DNA of 64,000 bases from Desulfobacterales bacterium HSG2. GTDB lineage: Bacteria > Desulfobacterota > Desulfobacteria > Desulfobacterales > 4be13. The notes under the pieces were generated by a model, which was not told where the DNA came from, did no database searches, and saw only the letters and a program-made list of their open reading frames with translations. The stretch is taken from contig JAUCGI010000007.1 in assembly GCA_030378035.1 (NCBI GenBank), positions 1-64,000 of the forward strand, read 5' to 3'. A program made the position numbers and the translations under genes. This document shows positions 26,879-36,249 of the stretch, piece by piece (the stretch's first letter is position 1; each line of letters starts with the position of its first letter).

Positions 26879-27004
26879 GTTCTACCCTCTTATATTAAGG
26901 AAGGGGATGAATTTATGATTTGCTGTAGTAGTTCCGCCTTCAGGCGGTGCTACACCGCCTGAAGTCAGCCATATAACCCATATAACCCGTTAAACAGAAA
27001 GGAG

Positions 27005-27876
27005 ATGAAAAAATTTTTGCTGACCGCAGGATTATTTTTCCTGATATTCCAAAGCATGGGATTTGCCCAGGATACTTTTGTGGTGGGCGTTGTTCCGTTT
27101 ACGGATCCGGCAAAGCTGGAAAAATCTTTCCAGCCATTTACAGATTATATTTCCAAATCCGTGGGTCTGCCTGCCAAACTGCTTGTTTCAGAGAGCTATG
27201 AAACATTTGCAGATGATTTTGTTGCCGGTAAAATTTCATTGGGATTTTTCGTATCCGTACTTTATGTACAGACAAAAAACAAGCATCCGGATAAAATTCA
27301 TTATGTGGCGACATGCCAGCAGTTCAAAGGTGGAAAAACACGGGGCCATTACATTACTACGGGTATTTCCTGGTGAACACCAGTTCCCCGTATAAGTCGC
27401 TAAGTCACCTGAAGGGGAAAAAATGGGGATTTACCAAGAAAAGCTCGTCTTCAGGATACCAATATCCGACGGCGTATTTTAAAAGGAAACAAATCGATCC
27501 TGACAAATACTTCGGTGATGTGAAATTCTTGGGAAAGCATCCCAAGATTACGGATGCGCTGGCCGCGTGGAAGCCCGGTGCGGACAACATTATTGACGGC
27601 GGCGCCACATGGGACGTCAACTTATGGGAAGAAGAAGAAAAGCATGGCAGGGTGTTCCGCAAAGTTGCCAGAGTCGGCCCGATTCCGATGCAGCCAATGT
27701 GCGTTCCCCCGGCGGTGGCACAAAACAGGGAGCTTCTGGATAAAATCATAAATGCTTTAACCAAAGATGTGCCTGAGGAGGTTATCAAAGCGGAAGGATT
27801 TCCTTATTCAGGCTGGATCGTGGGAACTGACAGCGACTTTGACATTGTACGGAGGGTCGCGGGGATTGAAAAGTAA
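27005..27876 (+). pseudogene. PhnD-like periplasmic binding protein, frameshifted
   Basis: A close paralogue of the two genes that follow. The reading frame breaks after residue 117 because ATTAC is duplicated (27348-27352 and 27353-27357); the intact copies have it once. The second half, from about 27360, remains readable in another frame to 27876 and is little diverged, so the break is recent. Initiation is also damaged: AAAGGAG directly abuts the ATG, whereas the intact copies have eight extra bases (AAGTCAAG) between them. It is unlikely to make functional protein unless the shift is a sequencing error. Confidence 0.88.
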
Positions 27877-27979
27877 ATTAATGCTGAACAATTAAGCAGT
27901 AAGCAGGATACAGCATGTAAGGGGTAAAGCACAGTGCAACCCAGCATGTCAACCATATAACCCATATAACCCGTTAAAC

Positions 27980-28091
27980 CATAAGTGCAAACTTAGGACT
28001 TGATCTTGATCTTGATCTTGATCTTGCCCGCGTTCGATTAAGAGCAAGATTAAGAGCAAGAGCAAGAGCAAGAGCAAGGTTTACACTTATG
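27980..28091. repeat. inverted-arm hexamer element, copy 1
   Basis: It is bounded by CATAAGTGCAAACTTAGGAC and GGTTTACACTTATG (inverted ends). The left arm is four GATCTT units; the right arm is AAGAGC-type hexamers (GAGCAA). A short GCCCGCGTTCGATT spacer separates them. It lies between the broken and the first intact PhnD-like genes. Confidence 0.85.
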
Positions 28092-28118
28092 CCCGTTAAA
28101 CAGAAAGGAGAAGTCAAG

Positions 28119-28985
28119 ATGAAAAAATTTTTGCTGACCGTGGGATTATTCTTCCTGGTATTCCACAGCATGGGATTCGCCCAGGACACTTTTGTGGTGG
28201 GCGTTCCTCCGATTACGGACCCGGCAAAGCTGGAAAAGTCTTTTCAGCCATTCACAGATTATATTTCCAAATCACTGGGTCTGCCTGCCAAACTAATTGT
28301 TTCAAAGAGCTATGAAGCGTTTGCAGATGCTTTTGTCGCCGGTGAGATTTCTTTGGGATTTTTCGGAGCAGTGCTTTATGTGCAGACAAAGGACAAGCAT
28401 CCGGATAAGGTTCATTATCTGGCCACCTGCCTTCAGAACAAAGGTGGAAGAACACGGGGCCATTACTACGGATATTTCCTGGTGAACGCCAATTCTCCCT
28501 ATAAGTCGCTGAAGTACCTGAAGGGAAAAAAATGGGGGTTTACCAAGAAAAGTTCATCTTCAGGGTACCGGTATCCGATGGCCTATTTCAGCAGAAAGAA
28601 AATTGATCCTTACACATACTTCGGCGAAGTGAAGTTTTTGGAAAAGCATCCCAGGATTACGGATGCGCTGGCCGCGTGGAAGCCCGGTGCGGACAACATC
28701 ATTGACGGCGGCGCCACTTGGGACGTCAACTTATGGGAAGCAGAAGAAAAGCATGGCAAGGTGTTCCGCAAAATTGCCAGGGTCGGTCCGATCCCGCTTA
28801 TAGCCATTGCTGTTTCTGAGACGGTGGCGCAAAATAAGGCGATTCGGGATAAGATCGTAAGAGCGCTGACTCAGGATGTGCCTGAAGAGGTTACCGAAAC
28901 TGAGGATTTCCTTTTTTCAGGATGGAAAGTCGGCTTCGACAGTGACTTTGACATTACACGGAGGATCGTAGGGATTGAAAAGTGA
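28119..28985 (+). CDS. PhnD-like phosphate/phosphonate-type substrate-binding protein
   Basis: A 288-residue periplasmic binding protein: signal peptide to about residue 20 (SMGFA), then TFVVGVPPITDPAKLEKSFQ, the two-lobe fold of the PhnD family (PF12974-like), with SSSSGYRYP for the likely anion-binding turn and GADNIIDGGATWD in lobe two. The length is usual for the family. The start at 28119 has AAAGGAG ten bases upstream; an upstream ATG at 28089 lies in a repeat. No matching permease or ATPase gene is nearby, while a chemoreceptor follows 3' of the cluster. It may therefore serve sensing rather than transport, or serve a transporter elsewhere. The ligand is unknown. Confidence 0.88.
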   Translation: MKKFLLTVGLFFLVFHSMGFAQDTFVVGVPPITDPAKLEKSFQPFTDYISKSLGLPAKLIVSKSYEAFADAFVAGEISLGFFGAVLYVQTKDKHPDKVHYLATCLQNKGGRTRGHYYGYFLVNANSPYKSLKYLKGKKWGFTKKSSSSGYRYPMAYFSRKKIDPYTYFGEVKFLEKHPRITDALAAWKPGADNIIDGGATWDVNLWEAEEKHGKVFRKIARVGPIPLIAIAVSETVAQNKAIRDKIVRALTQDVPEEVTETEDFLFSGWKVGFDSDFDITRRIVGIEK

Positions 28986-29093
28986 ATTAATGCTGAACAA
29001 CTAAGCAGGATGTAAGGTGGGTGAAGCGCAGCGTAGCCCACCATGTCAACCATATAACCCATATAACCCGTTAAACAGAAAGGAGAAGTCAAG

Positions 29094-29960
29094 ATGAAGA
29101 AAATTATGCTGACCGTAGGATTGTTTTTCCTGGTATTCCACAGCATGGGATTTGCCCAGGAAACTTTTGTGGTGGGTGTCATTCCGTTTACGGATCCGGT
29201 AAAGCTGGAAAAGTCTTTCCAGCCGTTTACAGATTATATTTCCAAATCCGTGGGTCTGCCTGCCAAACTGGTTGTTTCAAAGAGCTACGAATCGTTTGTG
29301 GATGATTTCATTGCCGGTAAAATTTCTCTGGGATTTGTCGGGCCGGTGCTTTATGTGCAGATGAAAGAGAAGCATCCGGATAAGATTCATTATGTGGCCA
29401 CATGCCAACAATTCAAGGGAGGAGAATCACGGGGCCATTATTACGGATATTTCCTGGTGAACGCTGATTCTCCGTATAAGTCCCTGAAGCACCTGAAGGG
29501 TAAGAAATGGGGGTTTACCAAGAAAAGTTCGGGTTCGGGATATTTGTATCCGATGTCGTATTTCGGGAGGAAGCATATAGTCCCCGACAAATACTTCGGT
29601 GAGGTGAAATTTTTAAAAAAGCATCCGAAACTTACGGATGCGCTGGCCGCGTGGAAGCCCGGTGCGGACAATATTATTGACGGCGGCGCCACATGGGACG
29701 TCAACTTATGGGAAGCGGAAGAAAAGCATGGCAAGGTGTTCCGCAAAGTTGTCAGAGTCGGCCCGATTCCGTTGCAGCCAATGTGCGTTCCCCCGGCGGT
29801 GGCAAAAAACAGGGAACTTATGGATAAGATAGTAAGAGCTTTGACCAAAGATGTGCCTGAAGAGGTTACCAAGGCTGAGGGGTTTGGTTATTCAGGATGG
29901 GTAGTCGGCTTCGACAGTGACTATGACATTGTACGGAGGGTCGCAGGGGTTGGAAAGTGA
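29094..29960 (+). CDS. PhnD-like phosphate/phosphonate-type substrate-binding protein, paralogue
   Basis: A 288-residue tandem paralogue of the preceding gene with the same signal peptide and two-lobe features. Its binding turn is SSGSGYLYP and it has LQPMCVPPAVA where the preceding copy has LIAIAVSETVA; the broken first copy also has the CVPPAVA form. The ligand pockets therefore probably differ between copies. The leader CCATATAACCCATATAACCC then AAAGGAGAAGTCAAG is repeated before each copy, showing that the duplications include the 5' region. The gene is followed by an insertion-rich gap and a chemoreceptor. Confidence 0.88.
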   Translation: MKKIMLTVGLFFLVFHSMGFAQETFVVGVIPFTDPVKLEKSFQPFTDYISKSVGLPAKLVVSKSYESFVDDFIAGKISLGFVGPVLYVQMKEKHPDKIHYVATCQQFKGGESRGHYYGYFLVNADSPYKSLKHLKGKKWGFTKKSSGSGYLYPMSYFGRKHIVPDKYFGEVKFLKKHPKLTDALAAWKPGADNIIDGGATWDVNLWEAEEKHGKVFRKVVRVGPIPLQPMCVPPAVAKNRELMDKIVRALTKDVPEEVTKAEGFGYSGWVVGFDSDYDIVRRVAGVGK

Positions 29961-29983
29961 TACCGATTGTAAAAAATAACCAT

Positions 29984-30060
29984 CATGTCATTCCCGTGAA
30001 AGCGGGAATCCAACCTGCTGATAGCAGATGGATTCCTGCTTTCGCAGGAATGACATTTTA
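29984..30060. repeat. GTCATTCCCGTGAAAGCGGG-type intergenic inverted repeat
   Basis: GTCATTCC...GGGAATCC and GGATTCC...GGAATGACA are inverted arms. The right part (TGGATTCCTGCTTTCGCAGG) recurs at 30437-30460. Confidence 0.8.
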
Positions 30061-30073
30061 TGACGGGTTATTT

Positions 30074-30212
30074 GGCATCCTTCATTTGTCGGTTTACACT
30101 TTCGGGTGTCAGGGTGAGTTCCTTTGTTCTTTGTGCCCTTTGTGCCTTTGTGTGGGATATGAAATGCCGATTGGAAAAGTGCAAACCACTTTCGGCTTTT
30201 ATGAAGGATGCC
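30074..30212. mobile_element. family A miniature element with target duplication and empty site nearby
   Basis: 139 bp, flanked by GGTTATTT on both sides (30066-30073 and 30213-30220). At 30471-30510 the same flanking sequence, GACGGGTTATTTTTTACAAA and onward, occurs uninterrupted with a single GGTTATTT (30475-30482), giving the pre-insertion state. Confidence 0.95.
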
Positions 30213-30510
30213 GGTTATTTTTTACAAATGGGATAAGACGCTGAAAGGGGCGTATTCACGACTTGGGGGATATTCAAATTCCCCCTGATCAGGACGCTGA
30301 TGAACGCGGAAACACGCTGACAACAAAAAAAATCCGCGTGTGTCCGCGTTCATCCGCGTCCATCGGGGGACAAGCGATGTCCCCCAATTTGTAAATGCGC
30401 CCCGCTGAAAGATATTCTGAAAAGGTTGGGGGATTTATGGATTCCTGCTTTCGCAGGAATGACATTTTATGACGGGTTATTTTTTACAAATGGGATAAGA
30501 CGCTGAAAGA
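30213..30510. repeat. duplicated chemoreceptor leader
   Basis: TTACAAATGGGATAAGACGC and its neighbours occur at about 30219-30245 and again at 30484-30510, the second running into the start of the chemoreceptor gene. Between them are a CATCCGCGT-type inverted repeat and a CCCCCAA pair. No gene is present. Confidence 0.75.
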
Positions 30511-30535
30511 TATTCTGAAAAGATTGGGGGGAATT

Positions 30536-32731
30536 ATGACTTTGAAAAATATGACCATTGGGAAAATGATTGCTGCCGGTTTTGGGATGGTACTGATCCT
30601 CCTGGTGGCGGTGGGTCTCCTGAACTATATGGGAACAGAAAATATTGTGAGCAAAGCCGGGCAGGTGATTCATGACAACAGGCTGAACGGATTTCTTGTC
30701 CAGGCAGAGGTGGATCACCTCTATTGGGTGAATCAGTTGAACAGCTTTTTAACTGATGATAATGTAACAGGACTTGATATTGAAGCGGATGATCATTATT
30801 GCGGTTTTGGCATGTGGCTTTACGGTGAGCCTCGTGAGAATTTGGAAAATTCGATCCCCGGTATTGCCCCTCTGCTGAAGGAGATTGAAGAATCTCACAG
30901 GAAACTCCATGAATCGGCCGTTGCCATTGTTCAACATTTCCGGCAGGTGGATAAAAGCATACCCGACTTCACGGTTACCGTCGAAACCCTCTTTAAATGG
31001 AGTGCAAAAATAAACGAACACCTTTCAAAAAATTTGCCCGGGTTTCCCATTGAGACCGACGAGCATAAGACCGATCTGGGCAAATGGCTTCATAGCGAAG
31101 AGGCTGAAAAAGCCGCTGCCGGGAATGACGAACTCAGCAAGTTGCTGAAATCCCTGAAAGACGCCCATGGAAAACTATATCAGAGCGCGAGTGAAATTCA
31201 AAAGATTTATGTGCCTGCTGACCCGGACTTTCTCAGCAAACTCAGGAATGTTTCTGACAACCATCGGAAACTGTTGTTATCCATAGCTGAGGCGATTCTC
31301 GAAGGCGCTTTGGTGCTGGATATGGAGACGGATCCGAACGAGAGCGATATGGGAAAGTTCCTATCATCCGATGAGACCGCTTCCCGCATAAAGGATTTTC
31401 CGGACCTGAAGGCCGCGCTTGAGGCTGTACGGGCACCGCACAAGCATATCCATGAAGCGGTTGCCAGGCTTGAAAACGTCTTGTATGAAGAGAACACTTT
31501 AAAATCCCGGGAGATATTTGTAAACTGGATCCTGCCTGAAAGCGAAAAAGTGAATAATCATCTTCAGGATGCCATCAGAATTCAGACCGCCCTGCTGAAC
31601 CAGGGGGCTGCCAAACAGATTTACGGAACCGGGACTGTGGTGGCTCTGAACAATACCATTGAGGTGCTTCAGAAAATCAGAGCCGAAGTGGAGCGTATGT
31701 CAGAAGGGGCCAGGAAGGCCAACCGGATTTACGCATCAGAGACGCTTCCGGCCCTTCAATCCTTCCAGGAAACCTTGCACAAAATTCGTAAGGAAGTAAG
31801 GAACAACACGGTCACGGATGAGATTATGCTGGATGCGGCCGCGGGAACCAAGCGTAATGTGACCATAACAGCAATTGCTGCCATCCTCATTGGCATACTG
31901 GCAGCCTTTTTCATCGCCCGGAGGATTATCCGCCTGTTGAAAAGCATGGCCGATCAGATGGAGGACATGGCCGACAATGTAACCTCTGCTTCCGCTCAGA
32001 TTACATGCGGCAGTTATGACTTGGCCGGAAAATCAGCCGAGCAGGCCTCATCTCTGGAAGAAACCTCTTCATCTTTGGAAAACATATCCTCAATGACCAG
32101 GCAGAATGCGGAGAATGCAAATCAGGCAGACCGGCTGGTAAAAGAGGCCGCACTAGTTATTCACAAGGCGAATCATTCGATGGAAGAACTGACCCGTTCA
32201 ATGGCGGATATCTCCGAATCGAGCGAAAAGGTTTTTGACATAATTAAAAAGATAGATGAAATTGCCTTCCAGACCAATCTTCTGGCGCTGAATGCCGCGA
32301 TTGAGGCAGCCAGGGCAGGTGAGGCCGGTACCGGGTTCGCGGTGGTTGCCGATGAGGTCAGAAATCTTGCCATGCGTGCAGCCAATGCCGCGAAAAGCAC
32401 ATCTGCTCTGATTAAAGGCACGGTGGAAAAAATCAGGGATGGTTCGGAACTGGTAACCATGACCAGCGAGGCATTTTCAGAAGCTGCCCAAGCCTCTTCC
32501 AAAGTAGGAATGCTGGTAAGTGAGATTGCTATGACATCCGGGGAGCAGGCCCGGGGAATCGGTCAGGTGAGCGAAGCTGCTGCCGAAATGGGGAGGATTA
32601 CCCAGCGGAATGCGGCCAATTCCGAAGAGTGCGCGTCCGCTTCCGAGGAACTGGATGCTCAGGCGGGCCTGATGAAAGGGGCTGTGGCACAATTGGCAGC
32701 CCTGATCAGGGGAGACAAAGATAATAAATAA
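30536..32731 (+). CDS. methyl-accepting chemotaxis protein with repeated CZB-like domains
   Basis: A 731-residue receptor. TM1 is at about 10-30. The periplasmic part (about 35-440) holds three related segments with the pattern ...W..K/V-N..L...(D/E)...C/T..G.W(L/F)...H..(L/I)H, resembling chemoreceptor zinc-binding (CZB) domains. The first has [18 protein letters not shown] and SHRKLHE; the second and third lack some Cys or His. TM2 is at about 445-465. The signalling tip is [20 protein letters not shown] domains bind zinc through His and Cys and are usually cytoplasmic, so three in the sensor part is unusual. The start is the ATG at 30536 after GGGGGG. There is no CheR pentapeptide. Confidence 0.88.
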   Translation: MTLKNMTIGKMIAAGFGMVLILLVAVGLLNYMGTENIVSKAGQVIHDNRLNGFLVQAEVDHLYWVNQLNSFLTDDNVTGLDIEADDHYCGFGMWLYGEPRENLENSIPGIAPLLKEIEESHRKLHESAVAIVQHFRQVDKSIPDFTVTVETLFKWSAKINEHLSKNLPGFPIETDEHKTDLGKWLHSEEAEKAAAGNDELSKLLKSLKDAHGKLYQSASEIQKIYVPADPDFLSKLRNVSDNHRKLLLSIAEAILEGALVLDMETDPNESDMGKFLSSDETASRIKDFPDLKAALEAVRAPHKHIHEAVARLENVLYEENTLKSREIFVNWILPESEKVNNHLQDAIRIQTALLNQGAAKQIYGTGTVVALNNTIEVLQKIRAEVERMSEGARKANRIYASETLPALQSFQETLHKIRKEVRNNTVTDEIMLDAAAGTKRNVTITAIAAILIGILAAFFIARRIIRLLKSMADQMEDMADNVTSASAQITCGSYDLAGKSAEQASSLEETSSSLENISSMTRQNAENANQADRLVKEAALVIHKANHSMEELTRSMADISESSEKVFDIIKKIDEIAFQTNLLALNAAIEAARAGEAGTGFAVVADEVRNLAMRAANAAKSTSALIKGTVEKIRDGSELVTMTSEAFSEAAQASSKVGMLVSEIAMTSGEQARGIGQVSEAAAEMGRITQRNAANSEECASASEELDAQAGLMKGAVAQLAALIRGDKDNK

Positions 32732-32805
32732 TACACAGCAAGGCAACCGATATAGGTTGACGCGTATGACAGATCAAAACAGCCATTATTGGAGAAGACT
32801 ATATT

Positions 32806-34407
32806 ATGTTTTTCTTTCGACTTTTTATTAACGAATCTTTGGAAAAGTCCCTGCTGATAATAGGGGCTGTGATAATCGCGGGCATTACCGGCATGGCATT
32901 TGTTCTGCTTCTCATTCAGGCAGCGTTTGACATAGTCGGAGGGAAAAATTACGCGCTTTATCTGTTTTTCTTGCCGGTGACGGCTGCTCTGTTTGTTACC
33001 AGCAAACGGGTTGCCCAGAAAAACGGAATCATGCTGGCGGAGGCGGCCCTGGAAAAACTTCAGATAAGGATGGTAAACGATGTCCGTCATGCCGAATTGT
33101 CAGATGCTGAGAAGCTGAATCCCTCCGATATTCATATTCAGTTGGCTGATGCCCAGATGCTTTCAAAAGCGGCGGTCACATTGCTGGAGGTCTCGCAAAG
33201 CATGCTGATTATCCTGTTTTTCTGGCTGTATATTTCATCAATTTCCTTTTTGACAATGCTGATAATACTATGCCTGACAGTCACCCTGATCGGTTGCTAT
33301 GAGATATTACAGCGGCTGATAAAGGAAGAACTTGTGCCGGACTTGGAAAAAGAGACAAAACTCATTGGTTTTTTCAACGATATGCTGTTCGGATTGAAAG
33401 AAATGAAAATGGATCAGAAGAAAAATGACGATCTGTTTGACAATTATATCGTGCCCTCTGTCTCTTTATTAGAAAAATCAAGGGTTCGGATAAGATTTTA
33501 CATGTCGGAAATCATACCGCTTATCCAACTGATCTATTTTCTCACTATGGGTTTTATTGTTTTCATATTATCTTTGTATTATGATCGTGAAACATTATTC
33601 CGTATGATTACAATCATTTTCTATACGCTGATGCATGCAAATGTCATTGCTGTCGGAATTCCGGAAATCAGCCACGGGACTGAAATTTTAAGAAAACTGG
33701 ATCGGATGCGCATGCAAAAGGAGAGAGAAAGCAGTGAATGTTTATATAAGCCCTCTCGGGAAGTCATAAAGGATTTTCAGGAAATCACTCTGAACGGAAT
33801 CATCTATGAATATAACAGACCTGACCGCGAGGCTGATTTTTCAGTCGGTCCTGTCAATCTTGCCATCAGAAAAGGAGAACTTATCTTTATCGTGGGAGGA
33901 AACGGAAGCGGAAAATCCACGCTGCTAAAGGTTCTGACCGGCTTGTATGCTCCCACGGCAGGCGGGTTTCAAATAGACGGCAAGGATATTGCGATGTCTA
34001 AGTGCCGGCATCTGTTTTCAGCAGTTTTCGGCGATTTTCACCTTTTTGACACGCTTTACGGATTGGATAAAATTGATGAGAAATATCTCTCTGATTTATT
34101 GGAACGGTTGGAACTGGATCATAAAACTAGTTATGAAGACGGGAGATTTACTACCACCGACTTGTCAACTGGCCAGAAAAAGCGGCTGGCACTGATCGTC
34201 GCGCTCATGGAGAACAAGCCGATATATGTTTTGGATGAATGGGCTGCCGATCAGGATCCCCGTTTCCGGCAATACTTTTACGAAACATTGCTGCCGTCAC
34301 TTAAATCCGAGAGAAAAACGATCATCGCAGTTACTCATGATGAAAGATTTTTTTATATGGCTGACCGCGTGATTCGGATGGAATACGGACAACTAAGGGA
34401 AAAATAA
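32806..34407 (+). CDS. SyrD/PvdE-type half ABC transporter, subunit 1
   Basis: A 533-residue fused membrane and ATPase protein. Six hydrophobic segments lie in about residues 15-310, then the nucleotide-binding domain with Walker A GGNGSGKST, signature LSTGQKKR and Walker B YVLDEWAADQDPRFR. DEWAADQDP is characteristic of the cyclic-peptide/siderophore exporter group (SyrD, PvdE). A second half transporter starts at its last base pair triplet (TAATG overlap), so a heterodimer is likely. The substrate is unknown: no peptide precursor, synthetase or siderophore gene lies in the window. It follows the CZB chemoreceptor by 74 bp. Confidence 0.9.
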   Translation: MFFFRLFINESLEKSLLIIGAVIIAGITGMAFVLLLIQAAFDIVGGKNYALYLFFLPVTAALFVTSKRVAQKNGIMLAEAALEKLQIRMVNDVRHAELSDAEKLNPSDIHIQLADAQMLSKAAVTLLEVSQSMLIILFFWLYISSISFLTMLIILCLTVTLIGCYEILQRLIKEELVPDLEKETKLIGFFNDMLFGLKEMKMDQKKNDDLFDNYIVPSVSLLEKSRVRIRFYMSEIIPLIQLIYFLTMGFIVFILSLYYDRETLFRMITIIFYTLMHANVIAVGIPEISHGTEILRKLDRMRMQKERESSECLYKPSREVIKDFQEITLNGIIYEYNRPDREADFSVGPVNLAIRKGELIFIVGGNGSGKSTLLKVLTGLYAPTAGGFQIDGKDIAMSKCRHLFSAVFGDFHLFDTLYGLDKIDEKYLSDLLERLELDHKTSYEDGRFTTTDLSTGQKKRLALIVALMENKPIYVLDEWAADQDPRFRQYFYETLLPSLKSERKTIIAVTHDERFFYMADRVIRMEYGQLREK

Positions 34408-36023
34408 TGAAAAAAACAGATCAGAGCGTTTTGTTTCGCGATTTCAGAAAAAACCGGTTTCAGCTTGCAAGACCCGTTATCCTGAGAGGAATTCTTGTAG
34501 TAACGCTCGGTGTGTCAATGATGGCAACACTTTATAATACACTCGGCATTCATCAGGAGCAGTCCGAAATCCGGTATTTCGTGGTGTTCACGCTGTTACT
34601 GATAATTTATTTTATCAGTTACCGGCGTTTCCAATTGTTCGTGATTCGCTTTGTGCAGAGGACTGTTGCCGATATCAGACTGAATATCATGGGCCATGTC
34701 CGTAAGATCGGACTGGCAGATTTTGAAAAAATCGGTCCTGAAAAAATTTATCTTGCTCTGATATATGATGAGAGATTCATATCCGCGATATCTCAGTACA
34801 CCGCATCTGTCTTACTATCAATTATCGCTGTCATCATCATTCATATCTATCTCTGCTGTCTTTCATTGCCGGCAGGGATTCTCTCATTTTGTGTCTATGG
34901 AATGGCATGTGCCATATACGGGTTTAACCAGATTCGCATCCGTGAGATGATCGAACAGGTGCGGACACGAGAGAAGGTCTTTTTGGAATCCGTCAGGGAT
35001 TTGTTTGAAGGATTCAAAGAACTCAGGCTGAATGATAAGAAAAGTGACGATTTTTTTCACAGGGGTGTTAAGAAACATGGGGAACTGCTCAGAGAACTGA
35101 AGATTCAGTATCAGAATGTTTTTATGAACAACTATTCCATAGCTTACGGGCTATTCAAATCCCTGCTCATGCTGATGGTGTTTCTCACCCCCCTGTTCGG
35201 TATCGTGACGGACAACCTTATATTTTCTTTGTTCGGCTGTTTGTTTTTCATGCCCTACAGTGTGCTGATTGACAGAGTCCCCGGCATTATTCTTGCCGCT
35301 GTTTCTCTGCAAAGATTGTTTCAATTGCAGCAGACTCTCGAAAAACTCGCCCAAGAGAGCCGGGTTTCCGGGCAGGCCCCGGTACCGGCCGATTTTGAGC
35401 AGCTCAGATATGAGAACATCGGATTTTGCTATGAAGGGAAGGATACAAACCTGTTCGGGGTGGGGCCTCTGGATATCACAATTAACAAAGGAGAAATTCT
35501 CTTTATCACCGGCGGCAACGGGAGCGGGAAATCCACGTTGCTCAAACTGATAACCGGTCTGTATCCCATACAATCGGGGCAGGTCTGTCTGAACAACACT
35601 GAAATTCTCATCAGGGACCATCGTCATCTGTTTTCGGTGATCTTTTCCGATTACCATCTGTTTATGCGTCTCTACGGCATGGGCGAGATTGATCCGGACC
35701 AGGCTGAGGATTTCATCCGGATGATGCAATTGGAAGGTAAAGTCGGGCTGGATAAGAACAGATTCACCACCCTTGAGCTGTCAACCGGTCAGAAGAAAAG
35801 ACTCGCCATGATAGCCGTGTTACTTGAAAACAAACCGGTTTATGTGTTTGACGAATGGGCCGCGGACCAGGATCCGCAGTTCCGACGATACTTTTATGAA
35901 AGCCTGCTGCCGTCCTTCAAAGCTCGGGGCAAGGCAGTGATAGCTGTCACCCATGATGACCGCTGGTTCCATGTCGCGGATCGGGTGATGAGGCTGGAGT
36001 ACGGGCAGATTGGGAATTCGTAA
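34407..36023 (+). CDS. SyrD/PvdE-type half ABC transporter, subunit 2
   Basis: A 538-residue partner of the preceding gene with the same order: membrane region (about 25-320), Walker A GGNGSGKST, signature LSTGQKKR and YVFDEWAADQDPQFR. The two share the group-specific DEWAADQDP and an identical-looking switch region (VTHDDRWF against VTHDERFF), so they arose by duplication. Both ATP sites look catalytically complete, unlike many heterodimeric exporters with one degenerate site. The start overlaps the previous stop. A short heptamer repeat array follows the stop codon. Confidence 0.9.
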   Translation: MKKTDQSVLFRDFRKNRFQLARPVILRGILVVTLGVSMMATLYNTLGIHQEQSEIRYFVVFTLLLIIYFISYRRFQLFVIRFVQRTVADIRLNIMGHVRKIGLADFEKIGPEKIYLALIYDERFISAISQYTASVLLSIIAVIIIHIYLCCLSLPAGILSFCVYGMACAIYGFNQIRIREMIEQVRTREKVFLESVRDLFEGFKELRLNDKKSDDFFHRGVKKHGELLRELKIQYQNVFMNNYSIAYGLFKSLLMLMVFLTPLFGIVTDNLIFSLFGCLFFMPYSVLIDRVPGIILAAVSLQRLFQLQQTLEKLAQESRVSGQAPVPADFEQLRYENIGFCYEGKDTNLFGVGPLDITINKGEILFITGGNGSGKSTLLKLITGLYPIQSGQVCLNNTEILIRDHRHLFSVIFSDYHLFMRLYGMGEIDPDQAEDFIRMMQLEGKVGLDKNRFTTLELSTGQKKRLAMIAVLLENKPVYVFDEWAADQDPQFRRYFYESLLPSFKARGKAVIAVTHDDRWFHVADRVMRLEYGQIGNS

Positions 36024-36059
36024 GACTGGGCAGCAATACCAGAATAATGACGGAAACGG

Positions 36060-36249
36060 TCATCAAGCATCAAGCATCCAGCATCCAGCATCAAACATCA
36101 AACATCCAGCATCAAATATCCAGCATCCAGCATCCAGCATCCAGCATCCAGCATCCAGCATCCAGCATCCAGCATCCAGCATCCAGCATCCAGCATCCAG
36201 CATCCAGCATCCAGCATCCAGCATCCAGCATCCAGCATCAAACATCAAG
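36060..36249. repeat. 7-bp tandem array (CATCCAG type)
   Basis: About 27 units of CATCCAG with variants CATCAAG and CATCAAA. Variants cluster at the edges. The right edge supplies the last codons and stop of the chemoreceptor gene on the minus strand. Confidence 0.95.

Noticed and set aside
27313-27876. Separate gene for the second half of the first PhnD-like copy
   Set aside because: It lacks a start signal and aligns with the C-terminal part of the intact paralogues, so it is the downstream part of a frameshifted pseudogene.
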